Positions 6,538 to 14,857 of a stretch of 14,931 bases of DNA are shown piece after piece (the first letter of the stretch is position 1; the number at the start of each line of letters is the position of its first letter). Position numbers and translations under genes: made by a program. Below the pieces are notes generated by a model that searched no databases, had not been told where the DNA came from, and was given only the letters and a program-made list of their open reading frames with translations. Source of the stretch: CAVALG01 sp963589585 (GTDB taxonomy: Bacteria > Bacillota > Clostridia > Oscillospirales > Acutalibacteraceae); the NCBI GenBank assembly GCA_963589585.1, contig CAVALG010000152.1:1-14931 (forward strand), read 5' to 3'.

Positions 6538-7650
6538 ATGATGAAAAATCGTTACTGCTCTGCGGCTGCCGTAGTTACGGTTATACTTTTGCTGGTTATA
6601 GGAACTAAAATTTCGGTTTCCGATACGGGCAAAAATGATTTGTACGAAATAGCCGATATTACAGGAATCGAATCAACCGATGTTTCAGATGTCGGTCAGA
6701 ATAAAATGAAACTTGTTACCGTTAAAGCAAAGGCAAACATTAACGGTAAAAAAGATAAACATATTATTCAAGAGTTTACATACACGGGCAAAAGCGAAAT
6801 AAAAAAACTTGAAAAGAATGATAAAGTCTTGGTTCGTATGAATGATAAAAACGAACTGTATGACGCAGTGTTCATTGAATATGTCAAGACCGATATGCTT
6901 ATTGTTCTTGCTGTATCCCTGCTTTTGCTTATAATACTTATTGCAAATTTAAAGGGCGTTGTTGCAGCCGCCAAAATGCTTTTTGCGCTCTTTTCGGTTG
7001 CGTTTATGCTCGCCCTTTCATTCACAAGGGGCAGTGCCGTTACGGTGAATATTATTTTCTGTGCTGCTGTTTTGATAATATCACAGAACTTCATTGCGCC
7101 GCGCAATATAGGCAAAGCGGTGTTTAACGCGGCATTTACCGCAGCTAATGCAGCAATTACCGCAGGGGTTGCCGCAGCGCTTACCTATGCTGTAGGCTTG
7201 TCGGATCGGTTTGATTTAACGGTATTTAATACGGATCTGCTTGTTTCAAACGAATATTACACAGACGCGCCTTTCAGCGCAGCGGTAATAGTTGCCGCAA
7301 TAGTTATAAATATTTTCTTTACATCGTCACTTAATGAATTGTTGACCCGTGATAACGCAGTTGCAGTAAAAGGCAGCGGATTTTTGCGTTTCCGCGCGCT
7401 GCTTACAGCATTGTTTAACCGCCGCTCGGCAAGGCTTACGGGTATGCTCTGCACCTTTATGCTCGGTATAATGCCGCTTTCGGCAATACTGTTTTCCGGC
7501 GGTAGATCAATGGTAGGCCTGCTTAATAACGAATACGCGTCTTTTGTGCTTTGCACGGTTATAATATCGGCACTTTGTTGCATAATAAGCCTTATAATTG
7601 CGGCGTTTCTGCTGTTTAAAGGCTGGGTTGCCGATAAGGTTACAGAATAA
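6538..7650 (+). CDS. YibE/F-like multi-pass membrane protein
   Basis: The 370-residue protein has an N-terminal hydrophobic segment (about 8-24), a hydrophilic domain of about 90 residues (28-117) and then seven hydrophobic stretches, near 120-138, 142-160, 167-185, 194-220, 244-263, 300-320 and 334-360. An extracytoplasmic domain ending in a KNDKVLVRM-type strand followed by a block of helices is the layout of YibE/F proteins of Gram-positive bacteria, whose role is unknown. The assignment rests on topology and local patterns, not on a diagnostic motif. AAAGGAG (6521-6527) lies ten bases before ATG 6538; ATG 6541 directly after is equally possible. secA follows after 12 bases, so the two are co-transcribed. 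Confidence 0.7.
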   Translation: MMKNRYCSAAAVVTVILLLVIGTKISVSDTGKNDLYEIADITGIESTDVSDVGQNKMKLVTVKAKANINGKKDKHIIQEFTYTGKSEIKKLEKNDKVLVRMNDKNELYDAVFIEYVKTDMLIVLAVSLLLLIILIANLKGVVAAAKMLFALFSVAFMLALSFTRGSAVTVNIIFCAAVLIISQNFIAPRNIGKAVFNAAFTAANAAITAGVAAALTYAVGLSDRFDLTVFNTDLLVSNEYYTDAPFSAAVIVAAIVINIFFTSSLNELLTRDNAVAVKGSGFLRFRALLTALFNRRSARLTGMLCTFMLGIMPLSAILFSGGRSMVGLLNNEYASFVLCTVIISALCCIISLIIAAFLLFKGWVADKVTE

Positions 7651-7662
7651 GGAGTTTGCTTT

Positions 7663-10389
7663 ATGAGTTTTTTAAATAAAATTTTCGGTAATTACAGCGA
7701 AAAAGAATTAAAAAGGATATATCCGATACAGGAAAAAGTTTTAAAGTTAGAAGATGAATACACTGCGCTTTCGGACGAAGAACTTAAGGCGAAAACACAG
7801 GAATTTAAAGACCGTCTTACAAACGGCGAAACGCTTGACGATATTTTGCCCGAAGCGTTTGCAGCCTGCCGCGAGGCGGCTTGGAGAGTCCTCGGGATGA
7901 AACATTTTCCCGTTCAGATACTCGGCGGTATAGTTCTGCATCAGGGCAGGATAGCCGAAATGAAAACAGGTGAGGGTAAAACTTTGGTTGCAACCTTGCC
8001 CGCTTACCTCAACGCGCTTGCAGGCAAGGGCGTTCATATTGTAACCGTCAACGATTATCTTGCACGCCGCGACAGTGAGTGGATGGGTAAAGTGTACCGC
8101 TTTATGGGACTTACCGTAGGGCTTGTTGTTCCGGGTATGCAGCCCGAAGAAAAGCGAGAGGCGTACAACGCCGATGTAACCTATTGCACCAACAACGAAT
8201 TGGGATTTGACTACCTTAGGGACAATATGGTGGTTGAAGCGTCGGGCCGCGTCCAAAGGGGACACAGTTTTGCAATAGTCGATGAGGTTGACTCTATACT
8301 TATTGATGAAGCAAGGACTCCGCTTATTATTTCGGGTCGCGGTGAAAAATCTACAGATTTGTACGAACGTGCCGACAGAATTGCAAAAAGGCTTAAAAAA
8401 TCGGTTGTTATTGAAGTGGATAAAAAACTCACCGATGAACAGCAGGATTTTGACGGCGATTACGTTGTTGACGAAAAGGCAAAAACCTGTACCCTTACTC
8501 CCAGCGGCGTTGAAAAGGTGCAGGAATATTTCGGGATAGATAATATCAACGACCCCGAAAACCTTGAAATAATGCATCATATCCAACAGGCGATAAAGGC
8601 TTACGGTATTATGAAACGCGATGTTGATTATGTTGTAAAAGACGGCGAAGTTATTATTGTTGACGAATTTACGGGCCGTCTTATGATAGGAAGAAGATAT
8701 AACGAGGGCTTGCACCAGGCAATTGAAGCAAAAGAGGGTGTTAAGGTCGCGCACGAGTCCAAGACCCTTGCAACAATAACATTTCAGAATTTCTTCCGCC
8801 TGTACGATAAACTTTCGGGTATGACAGGTACCGCAATGACCGAGGAACAGGAGTTCCGCGAGATATATAAACTTGATGTTATCGAGATACCCACCAATAA
8901 ACCGCTTATCCGTAAAGATGATACAGACGTTGTTTATAAAACCGCACGCGCGAAATTTGCGGCGGTTGTAGACGATATCGAACAGCGCCACGCAACGGGT
9001 CAGCCGATACTTGTAGGTACCGTTACTATCGAAATAAGCGAACATTTAAGTTCAATGCTTAAAAAGCGCGGAATAAAGCATAATGTACTTAATGCTAAAT
9101 TCCACGAAAAAGAAGCTGAGATAATCGCGCAGGCAGGTAAATTCGGCGCTGTAACTATTGCAACCAATATGGCAGGGCGCGGAACCGATATTATGCTCGG
9201 CGGTAATGCGGAATATCTTGCAAAATCGGAACTGCGTAAAAAAGGATACACCGAAGAACTTATCAGTGAAGCAACGGGATTTTCGGATACAGATGATGAA
9301 GATATTTTAAAAGCGCGCCGCGAATTTGCAGAATTCAGCGATAAATATAAAGCGCAAATAGCGCCGGAAGCGGAAAAGGTCCGCGAAGCAGGCGGATTGT
9401 ACATTATAGGTACAGAACGCCACGAATCGCGCCGTATAGATAACCAGCTGCGCGGCCGTGCAGGTCGTCAGGGCGACCCCGGCGAAACCAAGTTCTATAT
9501 CTCGCTTGAAGATGACCTTATGCGTCTTTTCGGCGGCGAGAGGATATATTCAATGATGGAAACCCTTAAGGTGGACGAGAATACACCGCTTGAAGTGGGT
9601 ATGCTTGCGCGTGCTATCGAAAATGCTCAGCGCAAAGTAGAAAGCCGCAACTTTGAAATTCGTAAAAATGTTCTTGAATATGACGATGTTATGAATAATC
9701 AGCGCGAACTTATCTACGGTCAGCGTAATGAAGTGCTGGACGGTAAGGATATCAAACAGTCGATAATGAAAATGATATACGATTGCGTTGACGAAGCGTG
9801 CGGCAGATACCTGCACGAGGAAAGCCACGGCGGCTGGAATCTTGAAGGGCTGCGCCAATACTTTAAAGGTTGGGTACTTACGGACGACGACCTTAAATAC
9901 AGCGAAGAAGAAATGCATAAAATATCGGTCAACGATATAAATCAGTTTATTAAAGACAGGGTTGACGAATTGTATGCAAAACGCGAGGAGGAATTCGGCG
10001 CTCCGCTGATGCGTGAAATTGAGCGTTATGTGCTTCTGCGAAGCGTTGATACCCATTGGATGGAACACATTGACGCAATGGATGAACTGCGTAAGGGAAT
10101 CGGTCTTGTGGCTTACGGTCAACACGACCCTGTTGTTGAATACAAGAACCAGGGATGCGACAGATTTAACGCAATGACCGAGGAGATACGCGAGGAAACC
10201 GCGCGCCAGGTTATGAGCGTAAGAGTACGCAAAAACGAAGAAATAAAACGTGAAAAGGTTGCCGAGGAAACCGGAACCGGAGAAGGCGACCGAACCGTAA
10301 GGGGAAAGGGCAAAGTAAGCAAAAATGCCCCCTGTCCCTGCGGCAGCGGATTAAAATATAAGCGTTGCTGCGGAAAAAATGAAAATTAA
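7663..10389 (+). CDS. secA: Preprotein translocase ATPase SecA
   Basis: SecA drives proteins through the SecYEG channel using ATP. In the 908-residue protein the first nucleotide domain shows Walker A MKTGEGKT (100-107) and the DEVD box (207-210) followed by SILIDEARTPLIISG. Further on, TNMAGRGTDI and the QLRGRAGRQGDPG box belong to the second nucleotide-binding fold. The C-terminus carries the zinc finger CPCGSGLKYKRCC (Cys891, Cys893, Cys902, Cys903) that contacts SecB or ribosomes in other bacteria. Length, domains and motifs are those of the housekeeping SecA1 type. TAAGGAG overlaps the stop of the upstream gene and serves as ribosome binding site. No terminator is visible directly after the gene; the aro promoter begins four bases past the stop. 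Confidence 0.98.
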   Translation: MSFLNKIFGNYSEKELKRIYPIQEKVLKLEDEYTALSDEELKAKTQEFKDRLTNGETLDDILPEAFAACREAAWRVLGMKHFPVQILGGIVLHQGRIAEMKTGEGKTLVATLPAYLNALAGKGVHIVTVNDYLARRDSEWMGKVYRFMGLTVGLVVPGMQPEEKREAYNADVTYCTNNELGFDYLRDNMVVEASGRVQRGHSFAIVDEVDSILIDEARTPLIISGRGEKSTDLYERADRIAKRLKKSVVIEVDKKLTDEQQDFDGDYVVDEKAKTCTLTPSGVEKVQEYFGIDNINDPENLEIMHHIQQAIKAYGIMKRDVDYVVKDGEVIIVDEFTGRLMIGRRYNEGLHQAIEAKEGVKVAHESKTLATITFQNFFRLYDKLSGMTGTAMTEEQEFREIYKLDVIEIPTNKPLIRKDDTDVVYKTARAKFAAVVDDIEQRHATGQPILVGTVTIEISEHLSSMLKKRGIKHNVLNAKFHEKEAEIIAQAGKFGAVTIATNMAGRGTDIMLGGNAEYLAKSELRKKGYTEELISEATGFSDTDDEDILKARREFAEFSDKYKAQIAPEAEKVREAGGLYIIGTERHESRRIDNQLRGRAGRQGDPGETKFYISLEDDLMRLFGGERIYSMMETLKVDENTPLEVGMLARAIENAQRKVESRNFEIRKNVLEYDDVMNNQRELIYGQRNEVLDGKDIKQSIMKMIYDCVDEACGRYLHEESHGGWNLEGLRQYFKGWVLTDDDLKYSEEEMHKISVNDINQFIKDRVDELYAKREEEFGAPLMREIERYVLLRSVDTHWMEHIDAMDELRKGIGLVAYGQHDPVVEYKNQGCDRFNAMTEEIREETARQVMSVRVRKNEEIKREKVAEETGTGEGDRTVRGKGKVSKNAPCPCGSGLKYKRCCGKNEN

Positions 10390-10392
10390 CTG

Positions 10393-10421
10393 TTGACAAA
10401 TCGCCGAAACGGTGCTAAAAT
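10393..10421 (+). promoter_or_regulatory. Promoter of the aro operon
   Basis: TTGACA (10393-10398), a 17-base spacer and TAAAAT (10416-10421) form a near-consensus housekeeping promoter starting four bases after the secA stop. Transcription would begin near 10428, about 27 bases before the leader peptide ATG. Confidence 0.88.
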
Positions 10422-10454
10422 TCACATTATAGACCGAAAAGGAATTGATTTTGT

Positions 10455-10544
10455 ATGAATAACTGCAAAATGTTTGCAAACGAATACTTTTTTTACTATT
10501 ACTTTAGCAACTATAGTAATAGTGATTCGTGCTGCAAGCGTTAA
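10455..10544 (+). CDS. Tyr/Phe-rich leader peptide of the aro operon attenuator
   Basis: This 29-codon reading frame (ATG 10455, TAA 10542-10544) has AAAAGGA at 10437-10443 as ribosome binding site, 11 bases upstream. The product contains EYFFYYYFSNY at residues 10-20: seven consecutive aromatic codons (residues 11-17) and nine Tyr/Phe in 29 residues. It lies between the aro promoter and an intrinsic terminator, immediately before genes for tyrosine and general aromatic synthesis. That placement and composition are hallmarks of a sensing leader peptide whose translation speed reports Tyr-tRNA and Phe-tRNA charging. The peptide itself is probably not functional. The assignment is inference from sequence, but several independent features agree. 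Confidence 0.88.
   Translation: MNNCKMFANEYFFYYYFSNYSNSDSCCKR
10493..10525 (+). promoter_or_regulatory. Protector hairpin (1:2) within the leader gene
   Basis: Arms 10493-10503 and 10515-10525 pair over 11 bp with one T-G wobble, and a further 3 bp (10505-10507 with 10511-10513) close a CAA loop after one mismatch. The 5' arm lies on the last Tyr/Phe codons of the aromatic run. A ribosome stalled there would melt this hairpin. Its 3' arm overlaps the antiterminator strand by four bases (10522-10525). Confidence 0.7.
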
Positions 10545-10597
10545 GTAACCTGGGATTTCATACTTAACAGTTATTGTTTTTAACCGCACCGGATCAC
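10522..10597 (+). promoter_or_regulatory. Antiterminator pairing of the aro leader
   Basis: GTGATTCGTGC (10522-10532) can pair with GCACCGGATCAC (10586-10597) over 11 base pairs, including one T-G wobble, with a single bulged C. The downstream strand covers most of the terminator 5' arm, so antiterminator and terminator exclude each other. A second 8-bp hairpin (10540-10547 with 10561-10568) fits inside the loop and would bring the two strands together. A ribosome at the leader stop codon would cover part of 10522-10532 and favour termination. Confidence 0.72.
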
Positions 10598-10624
10598 ATC
10601 AATCCGGTGCGGTATTTTATTTTT
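10583..10624 (+). terminator. Intrinsic terminator/attenuator upstream of aroF
   Basis: A perfect 12-bp stem (10583-10594 with 10602-10613) with a 7-base loop is followed by the T-rich tract ATTTTATTTTT (10614-10624). It lies 19 bases before the aroF ATG, so transcripts must pass it to express the operon. It can also catch readthrough from secA. Confidence 0.95.
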
Positions 10625-10643
10625 GTATGAGGAGTGTTCGCAA

Positions 10644-11648
10644 ATGATCGCAGTATTGAAAAACACAGTAACATCCGAACAACGTGAGCATCTTATTGAT
10701 TGGCTCCGTTCGCAGAACCTTGAAGTTCATATTTCCGAAGGGCACGATTATACCGTTTTAGGTCTTGTAGGTGATACAAGCAAAATTGATACCGACCTTT
10801 TGCAGAGCCTTGATATAGTCGATTCGGTTAAACGAATATCAGAGCCGTTCAAACAGTGCAACCGCAAGTTCCACCCCGATGACAGCATTATAGACGTCAG
10901 CGGAGTTAAGATAGGCGGCGGAAATTTTGCGATGATAGCGGGTCCCTGCTCTGTTGAATCGGAAGAACAGATAATAGACGTTGCAAAGGCGGTAAAGGCT
11001 TCCGGCGCAAAACTTCTGCGCGGCGGCGCTTTCAAACCCCGTACATCCCCCTACGATTTCCAGGGGCTTAAAGCCGACGGTATTGAGTTGCTTGTTGAGG
11101 CAAAGCAAGCCACGGGTATGCCGATAGTTACCGAGATAATGAATGCAAATCATCTTCCGCTTTTTGAAAATGTCGACCTTATCCAGGTCGGCGCGCGGAA
11201 TATGCAGAACTTTGAACTTTTAAAGGAACTCGGTAAAATCAATAAACCGATATTGCTTAAACGCGGACTTGCCAACACAATAAAGGAATTTTTAATGAGC
11301 GCCGAGTACATTATGGCAGGCGGAAATCAGAACATTATACTTTGCGAGCGCGGCGTCCGTACATTTGAAAGCTATACGCGCAATACGCTTGACCTTTCGG
11401 CAGTGCCTGTATTGCACGAATTGACCCACCTGCCCGTAATAGTAGACCCAAGCCACGCTACGGGTATGTCAAGGCTTGTCCACCCGATGGCGCTTGCCGC
11501 CGCTGCCTGCGGTGCCGACGGATTGATGATTGAGGTTCACAATGATCCGATACACGCACTTTGCGACGGTGCGCAGTCACTCACTCCCGAACAGTTTGAC
11601 AAAGTTGCCCACGATGTAAACGAAATCAGAAAGGTTGTTGCAAAATGA
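10644..11648 (+). CDS. aroF: 3-deoxy-7-phosphoheptulonate (DAHP) synthase, type I-beta with N-terminal regulatory domain
   Basis: This enzyme joins phosphoenolpyruvate and erythrose 4-phosphate in the first shikimate-pathway step. The 334-residue protein has an N-terminal ferredoxin-like domain (about 1-70; IAVLKNTVTSEQREHLIDWL start) followed by the TIM barrel. Barrel motifs are AGPCSVES (99-106, metal ligand Cys102), RGGAFKPRTSPYDFQG (126-141), KRG (206-208), DPSH (268-271, His271) and IEVH (Glu297). In the Thermotoga enzyme of this architecture the extra domain mediates tyrosine feedback inhibition, which may hold here too. Start ATG 10644 has GAGGAG nine bases upstream; an in-frame TTG at 10623 lies within the terminator T-tract and is rejected. 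The stop overlaps tyrA by four bases. Confidence 0.96.
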   Translation: MIAVLKNTVTSEQREHLIDWLRSQNLEVHISEGHDYTVLGLVGDTSKIDTDLLQSLDIVDSVKRISEPFKQCNRKFHPDDSIIDVSGVKIGGGNFAMIAGPCSVESEEQIIDVAKAVKASGAKLLRGGAFKPRTSPYDFQGLKADGIELLVEAKQATGMPIVTEIMNANHLPLFENVDLIQVGARNMQNFELLKELGKINKPILLKRGLANTIKEFLMSAEYIMAGGNQNIILCERGVRTFESYTRNTLDLSAVPVLHELTHLPVIVDPSHATGMSRLVHPMALAAAACGADGLMIEVHNDPIHALCDGAQSLTPEQFDKVAHDVNEIRKVVAK

Positions 11649-12478
11649 CGGTAGGCGTTGTAGGATTAGGGCTTATAGGCGGCTCTCTGGCACGCGCGTA
11701 CAAAAAGTCAAAACACCGCGTGCTTGCCTTTGATACCGATGTGAAAATCACTGAGTTTGCTATGCTTTCGGGCGTTGTTGACGATGTTTTAACCGAAAAA
11801 AACATAGGCGAATGTGATTTGATTTTGGTTGCGGTGTACCCTCAGGCGGCAGTTGATTATGTGCGCCGCAATGCGCCGTATATTAGCAAAGATGCCTTGG
11901 TAATAGACTGTTGCGGAACAAAAAGAACCGTTTGTACCGAGCTTTTTCCGGTAGCGGAAAAATACGGCTTTACATACTTAGGCGGCCACCCAATGGCAGG
12001 TACGCATAATTCAGGATTTAAGTATTCCCGTTCAAATATGTTTTCGGGCGCACCTATGGTTATCGTTCCGCCGAGATATGACGATATCGCCCTGCTTGAC
12101 AGAGTAAAAACGGTATTGCAGCCGGCACTTTTCGGCAGCATTACCGTTTCAACAGCCGAAGAACACGATAAATTGATAGCCTTTACTTCTCAACTCGCGC
12201 ACATCGTTTCAAATGCATATATTAAAAGCCCTACTGCGGTTGCACATAAGGGATTTTCGGCAGGAAGTTACAAGGACCTTACAAGGGTAGCTTGGCTGAA
12301 CCCCGAAATGTGGGCGCAGTTGTTCCTTGAAAATCGGGATAATGTGTTATTTGAACTGGAGAGTATTATAGGCTCGCTTTCAGAGTATAAATCGGCTATT
12401 GAAGAAAACGATAAGGAGCGGCTTACAGACCTGCTTGACAAGGGCCGCCGCCGTAAAGAGGAGGTTGACGGCAGATGA
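11645..12478 (+). CDS. tyrA: Prephenate dehydrogenase, without ACT domain
   Basis: TyrA oxidatively decarboxylates prephenate to 4-hydroxyphenylpyruvate, the step committed to tyrosine. The Rossmann motif GVVGLGLIGGS occupies residues 4-14, and Asp30 at the end of the second strand (LAFD) suggests NAD rather than NADP. Active-site landmarks are GGHPMAG (113-119), His186 in SQLAH and the GSYKDLTRVAWLNPEMW segment (207-223). At 277 residues it ends after the dimerisation domain and lacks the C-terminal ACT domain of longer Bacillus-type enzymes. It overlaps aroF and aroB by four bases (ATGA) on each side, so translation is coupled. An arogenate-specific enzyme is possible. Confidence 0.93.
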   Translation: MTVGVVGLGLIGGSLARAYKKSKHRVLAFDTDVKITEFAMLSGVVDDVLTEKNIGECDLILVAVYPQAAVDYVRRNAPYISKDALVIDCCGTKRTVCTELFPVAEKYGFTYLGGHPMAGTHNSGFKYSRSNMFSGAPMVIVPPRYDDIALLDRVKTVLQPALFGSITVSTAEEHDKLIAFTSQLAHIVSNAYIKSPTAVAHKGFSAGSYKDLTRVAWLNPEMWAQLFLENRDNVLFELESIIGSLSEYKSAIEENDKERLTDLLDKGRRRKEEVDGR

Positions 12479-13530
12479 AAACCGTAAAGGTAACCGCATC
12501 ATCGGAATATGATGTCGTTATATCAAAAGGTCTGCTGAATGAAACGGGCGCATATGCAAAGCGGCTTTCAAACGCCGAAACCGCCTTGATTGTAACCGAT
12601 GATAGGGTAGAACCGATATATGCGGCGCGGGTGGAAAAATCGCTCAGCGACGCAGGTGTAAGGGTTTTTAAATATGTTTTCCCGAACGGCGAAAAGTCAA
12701 AAAACAGCAAAACCCTAATTGAAATATTGGAATTTGCCGCTGAAAACCACTTAACACGAAGCGATATTTTCATAGCGCTCGGCGGAGGTGTGGTGGGCGA
12801 TTTAACAGGGCTTGCCGCCTCGCTTTACCTGCGCGGCGTTGGATTTTTGGCGTTGCCGACAACGCTGCTTGCAGCGGTTGATTCCTCGGTGGGCGGTAAA
12901 ACGGCAATAGATTTGGCGGCAGGGAAAAACCTTGCCGGCACATTTTATCAGCCGCTTGCCGTATTATGCGACTATTCCGCGCTTGATACATTACCGAGTG
13001 ATGTTTTCGGCGACGGTTGCGCCGAAGTTATAAAATACGGCGTGTTAAGCGACAAGAGACTGTTTGACCATCTGCAAAAACACGGCAGAGATTTTGATAC
13101 CGAATATGTAATAACCCGTTCGGTTGAAATTAAGCGCGACTTCGTTGCTGCTGATGAATTTGATAAGGGCGTTCGTCAATTTTTAAATCTCGGTCATACG
13201 GTAGGCCACGCGGTTGAGCGTTTAAGCGGTTACACCGTGCCGCACGGCAGCGCAGTGGCAATTGGTACGGCAACCGTGGCAAGAGCCGCCGCAAAGAACG
13301 GCATCTGTACGCATCAGACCGCCGAAGAAATTGTAAACCTGCTTAAAAAGTTCGGTTTGCCGACCGAATGTGAATATTCGGCAGATGAACTTTTCGGTAT
13401 AATGCTTTCGGATAAAAAGCGTTCGGGCGATTTTATCAATTTCATAATTCCCAAACAAATAGGAGCGTGTGTATCGCAAAAAATGGGGTTGGAGCAGGTT
13501 AGAAAGTTTACGGAGGACGGATTATGTTAG
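12475..13530 (+). CDS. aroB: 3-dehydroquinate synthase
   Basis: AroB converts DAHP to 3-dehydroquinate, the second shikimate step, using NAD and a divalent metal. The 351-residue protein has the NAD-binding GGGVVGD (103-109), the DSSVGGKTAID segment (136-146) followed by KN (151-152), and NLGHTVGHAVE (238-248). Metal ligands by family alignment are Glu184, His241 and His257; the 16-residue spacing of the two histidines fits the known enzymes. ATG 12475 overlaps the tyrA stop by four bases, and the 3' end overlaps aroA by seven. Confidence 0.97.
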   Translation: MKTVKVTASSEYDVVISKGLLNETGAYAKRLSNAETALIVTDDRVEPIYAARVEKSLSDAGVRVFKYVFPNGEKSKNSKTLIEILEFAAENHLTRSDIFIALGGGVVGDLTGLAASLYLRGVGFLALPTTLLAAVDSSVGGKTAIDLAAGKNLAGTFYQPLAVLCDYSALDTLPSDVFGDGCAEVIKYGVLSDKRLFDHLQKHGRDFDTEYVITRSVEIKRDFVAADEFDKGVRQFLNLGHTVGHAVERLSGYTVPHGSAVAIGTATVARAAAKNGICTHQTAEEIVNLLKKFGLPTECEYSADELFGIMLSDKKRSGDFINFIIPKQIGACVSQKMGLEQVRKFTEDGLC

Positions 13531-14795
13531 CCCAAATCAAACCTGCCGCAATCGGCGGCAGCGTGACCGTTCCGCCCTCAAAATCAGCCGCTCACCGCGC
13601 GCTTATCGCCGCCGCCCTTTCGGACGGGGAGTGTAACATATATTGCCCGTCCGTTTCGGACGATATTACTGCAACCGCACGTTCGCTTTCGGCTTTCGGT
13701 GCGGATATAAATTATAAAGACGGAAAATTTTATGTTTCGCCCGTAAAAAGGATTCCCGTTTCGGCGTGTGCCGACTGTGGGGAAAGCGGCTCGACACTAA
13801 GGTTTTTAATGCCCGTTGCGGCGGCTTTGGGGATAAATACGGTTTTTAAAATGTCGGGCAGGCTGCCCGACAGACCTATGGACCCGATAGTTGACCTTTT
13901 AAGGCAAAACGACGTTACGGTAAAGCGCTCCGAAAGGGAAAAGTGGCAGATAAGCGGAAAACTTAAATCGGGCGAATTTTGCCTGCCCGCCGATATATCA
14001 TCACAGTTTATAAGCGGAATGTTGTTTGCTTTGCCGCTTACGGGCGGCAGTCTGAAACTTGTCGGCTCGTCGCAGTCCGTGGGATATGTTAATATGACGG
14101 TTGACACCTTAAAAAGTTTCGGTGTAAAATATTCTTTTAAGGATAGTGTGTTCACCCTGTCGGCTCAGGATAGGTATGTTTCACCTAAAAGGATAACCGT
14201 TGAGGGAGATTGGTCAAATGCGGCTTTTTTTCTTGTCGCAGGTGCGTTTTCCGAAAACGGAATAACAGTGAACGGTTTAAATACCGGGTCTTTGCAGGGC
14301 GACCGTGAGATAGTAAATATTATTAAGCAGTTCGGTGCAAGGGTGGATATAAAAGGCGACACCGTAACGGTTAAAAAGGGTGCTTTTGCTCGCAAACCTG
14401 TGTTCATAAACGCCGAAAATATACCCGATATAATACCGGTAACAGCCCTTGCAGCGTCAGCTTTAGCCGAGAAAACCGTTATTAAAAACGCAGGCAGATT
14501 AAGGCTTAAAGAGTGTGACAGATTGTCGGCAACCGCCGAACTTTTATCGGCTTTGGGTGCCGATATTAAAATAAAGGATGACGGATTTATAATAAACGGC
14601 AGCAAGACGGGGCTTAACGGCGGTAAAGTGAACGGATACGGCGATCACCGTATGGTTATGACGGCGGCGGTAGCAGCCGCGGTTTGCAATTTCCCCGTAA
14701 CCGTTTCGACAGCGGAAGCAGTGGCAAAATCATATCCGAATTTTTTTGATGTGCTGCAAAGCGTCGGCGCAGAGGTAACTTTTACGGAAGACTAG
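13524..14795 (+). CDS. aroA: 3-phosphoshikimate 1-carboxyvinyltransferase (EPSP synthase)
   Basis: AroA adds the enolpyruvyl group of PEP to shikimate 3-phosphate. The 423-residue protein has the usual substrate residues: Lys20-Ser21 and Arg25 near the start, Gln161 in SSQF, Asp302 in NIPDIIPV, Glu330 and Arg333 in KECDR, and DHRM (374-377) plus Lys402. The PEP-site loop is ESGSTLRF (87-94), whereas the Escherichia enzyme has NAGTAMRP; the glycine is kept and the proline is replaced by Phe. Start ATG 13524 lies within the end of aroB, with GGAGG at 13512-13516 seven bases upstream. aroC begins 62 bases downstream with no terminator between. Confidence 0.97.
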   Translation: MLAQIKPAAIGGSVTVPPSKSAAHRALIAAALSDGECNIYCPSVSDDITATARSLSAFGADINYKDGKFYVSPVKRIPVSACADCGESGSTLRFLMPVAAALGINTVFKMSGRLPDRPMDPIVDLLRQNDVTVKRSEREKWQISGKLKSGEFCLPADISSQFISGMLFALPLTGGSLKLVGSSQSVGYVNMTVDTLKSFGVKYSFKDSVFTLSAQDRYVSPKRITVEGDWSNAAFFLVAGAFSENGITVNGLNTGSLQGDREIVNIIKQFGARVDIKGDTVTVKKGAFARKPVFINAENIPDIIPVTALAASALAEKTVIKNAGRLRLKECDRLSATAELLSALGADIKIKDDGFIINGSKTGLNGGKVNGYGDHRMVMTAAVAAAVCNFPVTVSTAEAVAKSYPNFFDVLQSVGAEVTFTED

Positions 14796-14857
14796 AGTAT
14801 TTTCATAGATTATTATGTAATTTAAAACACGGTGCAGCGGAAAGGAATGAGTGTAAA

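Noticed and set aside
7747..9045. 432-codon open frame antisense to secA
   Set aside because: It lies wholly within secA on the opposite strand, resembles no protein family I know and is Phe/Cys/His-rich as expected for a shadow of real codons.
10623..10643. Upstream in-frame TTG start for aroF
   Set aside because: It would begin in the terminator T-tract, has no ribosome binding site and adds seven residues not expected for the family.
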